Of a DNA stretch of 64,000 bases, positions 59,941 through 64,000 are shown one piece after another (within the stretch, counting starts at the first letter, position 1; the number at the start of each line of letters is the position of its first letter). The stretch comes from Actinoplanes derwentensis (lineage in GTDB: Bacteria; Actinomycetota; Actinomycetes; Mycobacteriales; Micromonosporaceae). Under the pieces are notes generated by a model. That model was not told where the DNA came from, did no database searches, and worked only from the letters and a program-made list of their open reading frames with translations. A program made the position numbers and the translations under genes. The DNA is taken from the NCBI RefSeq assembly GCF_900104725.1, contig NZ_LT629758.1, positions 8,456,001 through 8,520,000 on the forward strand, written 5' to 3'.

Positions 59941-61377
59941 TCATGCCCGCACCCCCACCCGCACGTTCGCGAACCGGGCCGGCGCCGCCGGATGCCCGGT
60001 GTGCCCGATCTGACCGGGCTGTCCCTTCCCGCAGTTCGGCGTGCCCCACGCGACCGTCTCACTGGACAACATGTCCATCGACTGCCAGAAGCGAGGGCCG
60101 ATCCCGGTGTACGTCGGGTTGCGCAGCATCCGGCCCAGCTTCCCGTTCTTGATCTCGTAGCCGATCTCGCACCCGAACTGGAAGTTCAGCCGCCGGTCGT
60201 CGATCGACCAGGACCGGTTGATGTCCATGAAGACACCGTCGTCGGTCGCCGCGATGATCTCGTCGAGCGTGTGCGGTCCCGGTTCCAGACCGACATTGGT
60301 CATCCGGACCATCGGCAGCCGGGACCAGCCGTCGGAGCGGACACTTCCCGCGTAGTCCAGCCCGGCGACCGCCGCCGAGTCCCGCCCGGCCAGCACCCCG
60401 ACCCAGATCCCGTCCCGGACCGCGAACCGTTTCGCCGCGGGGGTGCCCTCGTCGTCGAAGCCGAAGCTGCCCAGCGCACCCGGGAACGTCGGATCGATCG
60501 AGATGTTCATCAGGTCCGACCCGTACCGCAAGGATCCGAGCCTGCTGAGATCCAGCCAACTCGTGCCGGCGAAGGCCGCCTCCCAGCCGAGGATCCGGTC
60601 CAGCTCGATCGCGTGCCCCACCGACTCGTGGATCTGCAGGGCCAGTTGCTCCCCACCGAGCACCAGGTTCGTCTCGCCGGACGGGCAGAGCGGAGCGGTC
60701 AGCAGCGCCCGCGCCTCGTCGGCCATCCGTGGCGCGTTGCCCACCAGGTCGATCTCGTCGATCAGCTCCCAGCCGCGGGTGCCGAACTGCCCCCGATGCG
60801 ACGGCCAGGACCGCCGCTGGATCTCGCCGTCGCCGATCGCGATCGCCGTGACCCCGGCGCCGCACTCCCGGATGTGCTGGTCGACGCGGTGGCCCTCGCT
60901 GGAGACGAACCATTTGCGGGTGTCCCACGCCTCGTAGTTGGCCTGGGCCACGTCGGCGCCTGCCGCCTTCGCCGCGGCGGTCGCCCGGACCAGCAGGTCA
61001 CCCTTGTCGGACAGTGGCACTCCGAGCGGATCGATCACGCAGTCGGAGGCCCAGCTCGCTGTCACGGCCGGTGACGGCACCAGCTCATGGGAAGGGCCGG
61101 GGACCGCGGCACTGGCGGCGGCGATCTGAGCGGCGCGCCTCCCGGCGGCCTTGGCGGCCGGTCCGGACAGTTCCGGTACGGCGTAGAAGCCCCAGCTCGA
61201 ACCGACCAGCGCCCGCACGCCCAAGCCGGCGCTCTCGTCGAACCCCAGGTCCTCGACGTCCCCGTCCCGTGCCGAGATGCTCTCGCTGCGCCGCAGCATC
61301 ACCCGGGCGTCGGCATATCTCGCGCCCGCATCGAGCGCGGCCTGAACCGCCGCCCCCGCCTCATCGAAGTGGGTCAT
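59941..61377 (-). CDS. tldD: TldD-family metalloprotease subunit
   Basis: Catalytic subunit of the TldD/TldE protease. The zinc motif is visible as LQIHESVGHAIELDRILGWE (HExxxH, about 246-265). Further family segments are SISARDGDVEDLGFDESAGLG (partly, about 33-52), GSFGFDDEGTPA, DEIIAATDDGVFMDINRSWS and FGCEIGYEIKNGKLG with the late CGKGQPGQIGHTGHPAAPAR. 478 residues. First gene of the pair. No RiPP precursor or maturase is seen nearby, so this is probably the housekeeping copy. Confidence 0.93.
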   Translation of the reverse strand: MTHFDEAGAAVQAALDAGARYADARVMLRRSESISARDGDVEDLGFDESAGLGVRALVGSSWGFYAVPELSGPAAKAAGRRAAQIAAASAAVPGPSHELVPSPAVTASWASDCVIDPLGVPLSDKGDLLVRATAAAKAAGADVAQANYEAWDTRKWFVSSEGHRVDQHIRECGAGVTAIAIGDGEIQRRSWPSHRGQFGTRGWELIDEIDLVGNAPRMADEARALLTAPLCPSGETNLVLGGEQLALQIHESVGHAIELDRILGWEAAFAGTSWLDLSRLGSLRYGSDLMNISIDPTFPGALGSFGFDDEGTPAAKRFAVRDGIWVGVLAGRDSAAVAGLDYAGSVRSDGWSRLPMVRMTNVGLEPGPHTLDEIIAATDDGVFMDINRSWSIDDRRLNFQFGCEIGYEIKNGKLGRMLRNPTYTGIGPRFWQSMDMLSSETVAWGTPNCGKGQPGQIGHTGHPAAPARFANVRVGVRA

Positions 61378-61408
61378 GCCCCGACCCTATGCGGCAGGTG
61401 CGACGTTT

Positions 61409-61966
61409 TCAGCGAGGCGGCAACAGATCCGCCGGGTCGATCGTCACGGCCACCGGTTCCGTGATTTCCAGTAGTTCACCGGGCGCCGCACTCGCGTGTT
61501 CCAGGTACTTGTCACCTTCGAGGCGGTATAGGCGGAAGATCTCGGTCCGCGGATCGATCAACAGGTACCAGGGAATCCCTGCCTCCGCGTAGAACCGCAT
61601 CTTGAGCACCATGTCGGTGGCTGCGCTCGACGGTGAGATGACTTCGCAGGCCAGCTTCACCACGTCAGCGTCATGCACCGAGTCCTTGAAGTTGATCTCT
61701 GTGGTGATGAGAAAATCTGGGATTCGAATATGACCTGGACTGAGCCGGATTTCCAGATTGCCAGGAAAGGCGTAGAGCCCGACGTCTCGGGCCAAGGCAT
61801 ACAGGTTGCCCTGAAGGCTTCCGACCACCTGTTGGTGGTCTCCTGCTGGGGTGGGGGTCACTACCAGGCTCCCGTTGAAAAGCTCGATGTGTTCGGGCGT
61901 TTCGCCGATAGCCAGGTACTTCGACTCGGTCCAGGTGTCTTCGCCGAGGTGAAGGGTCAATGTCAT
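61409..61966 (-). CDS. Uma2-family (DUF820) restriction-endonuclease-fold protein
   Basis: PD-(D/E)xK-fold protein of a family that is expanded in actinobacteria and cyanobacteria. Features: EHIELFNGSLVVTPTPAGDH (about 26-45), the acidic IRIPDFLIT (about 79-87), the LACEVISPSSAATDMVLKMR (about 103-122; E and K of the motif) and YAEAGIPWYLLIDPRTEIFR (about 124-143). 185 residues from ATG 61966, which has GGGAG 9 bases upstream; the upstream in-frame start would add 18 residues. The biological role of Uma2 proteins is not settled. Confidence 0.9.
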   Translation of the reverse strand: MTLTLHLGEDTWTESKYLAIGETPEHIELFNGSLVVTPTPAGDHQQVVGSLQGNLYALARDVGLYAFPGNLEIRLSPGHIRIPDFLITTEINFKDSVHDADVVKLACEVISPSSAATDMVLKMRFYAEAGIPWYLLIDPRTEIFRLYRLEGDKYLEHASAAPGELLEITEPVAVTIDPADLLPPR

Positions 61967-62041
61967 GGCGTCATCTCCCGTGTTGTCGTGAGAGGACGGT
62001 CGCATATCATCTGGTCTCATATCAACCCCTCGCGAGACTAC

Positions 62042-63796
62042 TCACCCATTCAGGAAGGTTAACTCCTCCTCGCAGGTGACGGCACGGCGTGACGGGAAAC
62101 CGGCCAGTTCGGCACCCACCAGGAGGACGTCGGTGGACACCCCCGCCTCGGCCAGCCCGTGATGCGCGTAGACGTCCGGCGAGTCGGCCCGGTCCCCCAG
62201 ATGGCGCTCGGCCACCGTCGCCGGCACGTCCGCCCAGTCCACCACCGGCTGATGCGCCACGGCCCGATGAAAAACCTCCGGACGCTTGAGTACGGCCATC
62301 GCCGCCAGCCACCCGCCGAGGCCCTGCCCCCGTACCGAGACCCGGCTCAGGTCCAGGTCGGGGTGCTTGCCGTGCAACGCGTGCAGGGCATCGGCCTGGT
62401 CGGCGAGCACCACGTCGGCCAGTCGCCGGTGCACCGCCTTCTCGAAACTGGGCGACACTCCCGGCGTACCGCGCGAATCGATGCTGACGACGGCGAAGCC
62501 GGAGTCGGCCCACCACCGCCGCGAAGCCCACGCCGAAGGGTCCGCCAGAACCTGCTGCCGCCCCGGCCCGTCGCCCATCGTGACCAGCACCGGCAGCCGT
62601 GTCCCGACGACATGCCCGGCCGGGTAGAGCACGCCTGCCGGAAGCCGCCGGTCGGTGACCCGCTCCAGGATCGCCTCATTCCCGGAAGGCGGGGGCGAGG
62701 CTGGCGCCCGCAGCGTCAACTCCCGTTCGCCGTGCCACACCCGGGTCCCGGCGACGAGCACGTCCCCGCCCACCGTCACCTGATCAGAACCGGTCAGCGT
62801 GGCGATCCGCTGGATTTCCGGCCCGCCCCCGCTGAGTGCGGTGCGCACCCGGAACACCTCCCGCACCGCGGGTTCGCCCAGGCTGCCCTCGACGATCAGG
62901 TCGGGTGATCCGGCCGGCCCGCCCGCGCGCGGCAGCGTCCCGGTGACCCGCCGCACGTAGAGCCCGGGCGGCGTGAGCAGTGACCCGTCGGCGAAGAGGC
63001 AGCGCGCGTCGAAACCGTCGTGGGCGAGTTCGCCACCGACCAGCACCCGCCCGTCCGGCAGGTGCCGCGGCGTGCCGGGGATCGGTTCCACCCAGCGGGC
63101 GTCGGCGAGTTCGGCGTGCACCTGGGTCTCGCCGGTGCGCGGGTCGATGGAGAGGATCAGCCCGTGCTGCTGCATCCGGCGCAGCACGGTGATCAGCGGG
63201 CCGCCGCCGGACCACCGGACCTGGGCCAGGTGCGGATAGGTCTCCCGGTCCCAGTGCACGTCGACCCAGCCCTCGTCGAGGTCGAGCAGGTGCAGGCTGA
63301 TCGAGCGGGCGCTGCGGACCGCGAGGATCTGCCGGCCGTCCGGGGACCACCACCATCCGCGGGTACGCCCGAACTCGCTCGCCCCGGCCCCCGGGATCCC
63401 CCAGGCGATCGTGTCGCCGTGTTCGCGCCACGCGTTGCCCGGTTCGCCGGCCAGCAGGCGGTCGCCGTCCGGCCCGGCGACCCGCAGGGACGCGGCTTCA
63501 CCGGGATCGGTGAGATAGCCGATCGCCAGGCCCTGCGGGTCGGGCCGCGCGTCGTGGGCCGGCCCGGACGTCGCGACCCGGCCGAGGGTGCCGTCGATCA
63601 GGTCGGCCCGGAACAGTTCGCCGTCGCGGATCAGTGCCACGACCCGGGCGTCCCGGTCGGTGGCGTACGAGTCGACCCCGTCGGCGACCCGGCGCTCCAC
63701 CCCGCCGGCGAGGTCGAGCAGCCAGAGCTCCGACGAGCGGAGGAACACGGCACGGGCGCTGTCGGCGCCGACGGTCACGTCGTTTGGGTACTCCAC
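62042..63796 (-). CDS. S9 (prolyl oligopeptidase / DPP-IV-like) family protein lacking the catalytic Ser
   Basis: Beta-propeller plus alpha/beta hydrolase architecture. The N-terminal part (residues about 1-370) has propeller features ([37 protein letters not shown]). The C-terminal part matches the S9 hydrolase domain ([52 protein letters not shown]). At the nucleophile elbow, where GWSYGG is normal, it reads [10 protein letters not shown], so Ser is Gly. The region after [18 protein letters not shown] is short and the final Asp/His motif is replaced by [12 protein letters not shown] and a 17-residue end. The enzyme is therefore probably inactive or repurposed. GTG 63796 is chosen with GGAA 6 bases upstream. 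Confidence 0.8.
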   Translation of the reverse strand: MEYPNDVTVGADSARAVFLRSSELWLLDLAGGVERRVADGVDSYATDRDARVVALIRDGELFRADLIDGTLGRVATSGPAHDARPDPQGLAIGYLTDPGEAASLRVAGPDGDRLLAGEPGNAWREHGDTIAWGIPGAGASEFGRTRGWWWSPDGRQILAVRSARSISLHLLDLDEGWVDVHWDRETYPHLAQVRWSGGGPLITVLRRMQQHGLILSIDPRTGETQVHAELADARWVEPIPGTPRHLPDGRVLVGGELAHDGFDARCLFADGSLLTPPGLYVRRVTGTLPRAGGPAGSPDLIVEGSLGEPAVREVFRVRTALSGGGPEIQRIATLTGSDQVTVGGDVLVAGTRVWHGERELTLRAPASPPPSGNEAILERVTDRRLPAGVLYPAGHVVGTRLPVLVTMGDGPGRQQVLADPSAWASRRWWADSGFAVVSIDSRGTPGVSPSFEKAVHRRLADVVLADQADALHALHGKHPDLDLSRVSVRGQGLGGWLAAMAVLKRPEVFHRAVAHQPVVDWADVPATVAERHLGDRADSPDVYAHHGLAEAGVSTDVLLVGAELAGFPSRRAVTCEEELTFLNG

Positions 63797-63876
63797 GCTT
63801 CCAGCATCACCGATCAGGGGCGACTCGCGCCGGGCAAACCGCGGGCTGGTGAAGCGAGTTCGTCGGTGGTCGCGCG

Positions 63877-63882
63877 TACAGT
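63877..63882 (+). promoter_or_regulatory. -10 box of the mshB-like gene
   Basis: TACAGT, 7 bases before GTG 63890; no ribosome-binding site, so probably leaderless. Confidence 0.45.
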
Positions 63883-63889
63883 AGCGGCC

Positions 63890-64000
63890 GTGACTGAGAA
63901 GCTCCCCGCCCGCCGCCTGCTGCTGGTTCACGCACACCCCGACGACGAGGTCATCGGCACCGGGGCGACGATGGCGCACTATGTCTCCGACGGCGCCCAC
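63890..64000 (+). CDS. mshB: PIG-L deacetylase, probably MshB of mycothiol synthesis; 3' end outside window
   Basis: Only 37 codons are visible. [20 protein letters not shown] (about residues 10-29) is the zinc-binding AHPDDE motif of LmbE/PIG-L deacetylases, and the text around it fits MshB, which deacetylates GlcNAc-Ins during mycothiol formation. Mca, the related amidase, is the main alternative and cannot be excluded from the N-terminus. GTG 63890 is supported by a TACAGT box 7 bases upstream and by the conserved start. Divergent from the S9-like gene. Confidence 0.75.
   Translation, partial: MTEKLPARRLLLVHAHPDDEVIGTGATMAHYVSDGAH

Overview
The window is chromosomal DNA from a high-GC actinobacterium, most likely a member of the Micromonosporaceae such as Actinoplanes. 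This is inferred from GC-rich codon use, many GTG/TTG starts, several apparently leaderless genes (TANNNT box 6-8 bases before the start codon), an actinobacterial-type Sdh operon and a probable mycothiol gene at the right edge. The gene order uppS-like / phoH2 / glpX / DUF4245 / xseB-xseA / ispH / ychF resembles a conserved actinobacterial neighbourhood (compare the Rv1086-Rv1112 region of Mycobacterium tuberculosis). No rRNA, tRNA or CRISPR array was seen.

Layout. 1-9.7 kb: GtrA protein, sigma factor fused to a zinc-finger tail, GTP-dependent PEP carboxykinase, short-chain cis-prenyltransferase, trehalose-phosphate phosphatase, PhoH2 with a small overlapping upstream ORF, secreted lytic transglycosylase, S1 protease and rhomboid protease. 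9.7-13.3 kb: a plastic zone with an IS30-family element, a repeat-rich orphan gene of lower GC, several tandem repeats and copies of a dispersed intergenic repeat. 13.3-25.2 kb: housekeeping block (glpX, xseBA, ispH, rmuC, valS) ending in an unusual PP2C-like protein. 25.4-29.6 kb: alkylation repair (ogt, ada-alkA), an alpha/beta hydrolase under a double operator, and ychF. 29.7-35.9 kb: small accessory genes including a PIN/RHH toxin-antitoxin pair, MarR, G5, nucleotidyltransferase plus S51 peptidase, pterin-dehydratase-like and Nudix genes. 35.9-51.3 kb: a catabolic region (acyl-CoA ligase, TetR, aldehyde and alcohol dehydrogenases, a HigBA-like pair, a pseudogene, a five-gene SDR-SDR-phosphotransferase-acyl-CoA dehydrogenase-TetR operon and a five-gene branched-chain-type ABC importer). 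51.4-54.4 kb: AlkB, a DHA2 drug exporter and its divergent TetR. 54.5-58.2 kb: succinate dehydrogenase. 58.4-61.4 kb: TldD/PmbA. 61.4-64 kb: Uma2 nuclease-like protein, an S9-type protein lacking its nucleophile, and the start of mshB.

The most interesting system is the 35.9-51.3 kb catabolic region. The phosphotransferase, acyl-CoA dehydrogenase and SDR genes have the composition of the bacterial levulinate/4-hydroxyacid pathway (LvaA, LvaC, LvaD, with LvaE as CoA ligase). Here they are flanked by a dedicated importer, and three separated transcription units (ligase/TetR, SDR operon, importer) each carry a similar 19-bp TTTRCA...AGTGY palindrome. This suggests one regulon for uptake, CoA activation and oxidation of a hydroxy- or keto-acid-like substrate. 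The substrate is not known from the sequence.

Other notable items are a PhoAT-like leader ORF ahead of phoH2, a three-way-junction RNA candidate ahead of the lytic transglycosylase, a dispersed intergenic repeat with two identical 30-bp copies, and a DUF6886-type gene apparently inactivated by two G-to-A changes.
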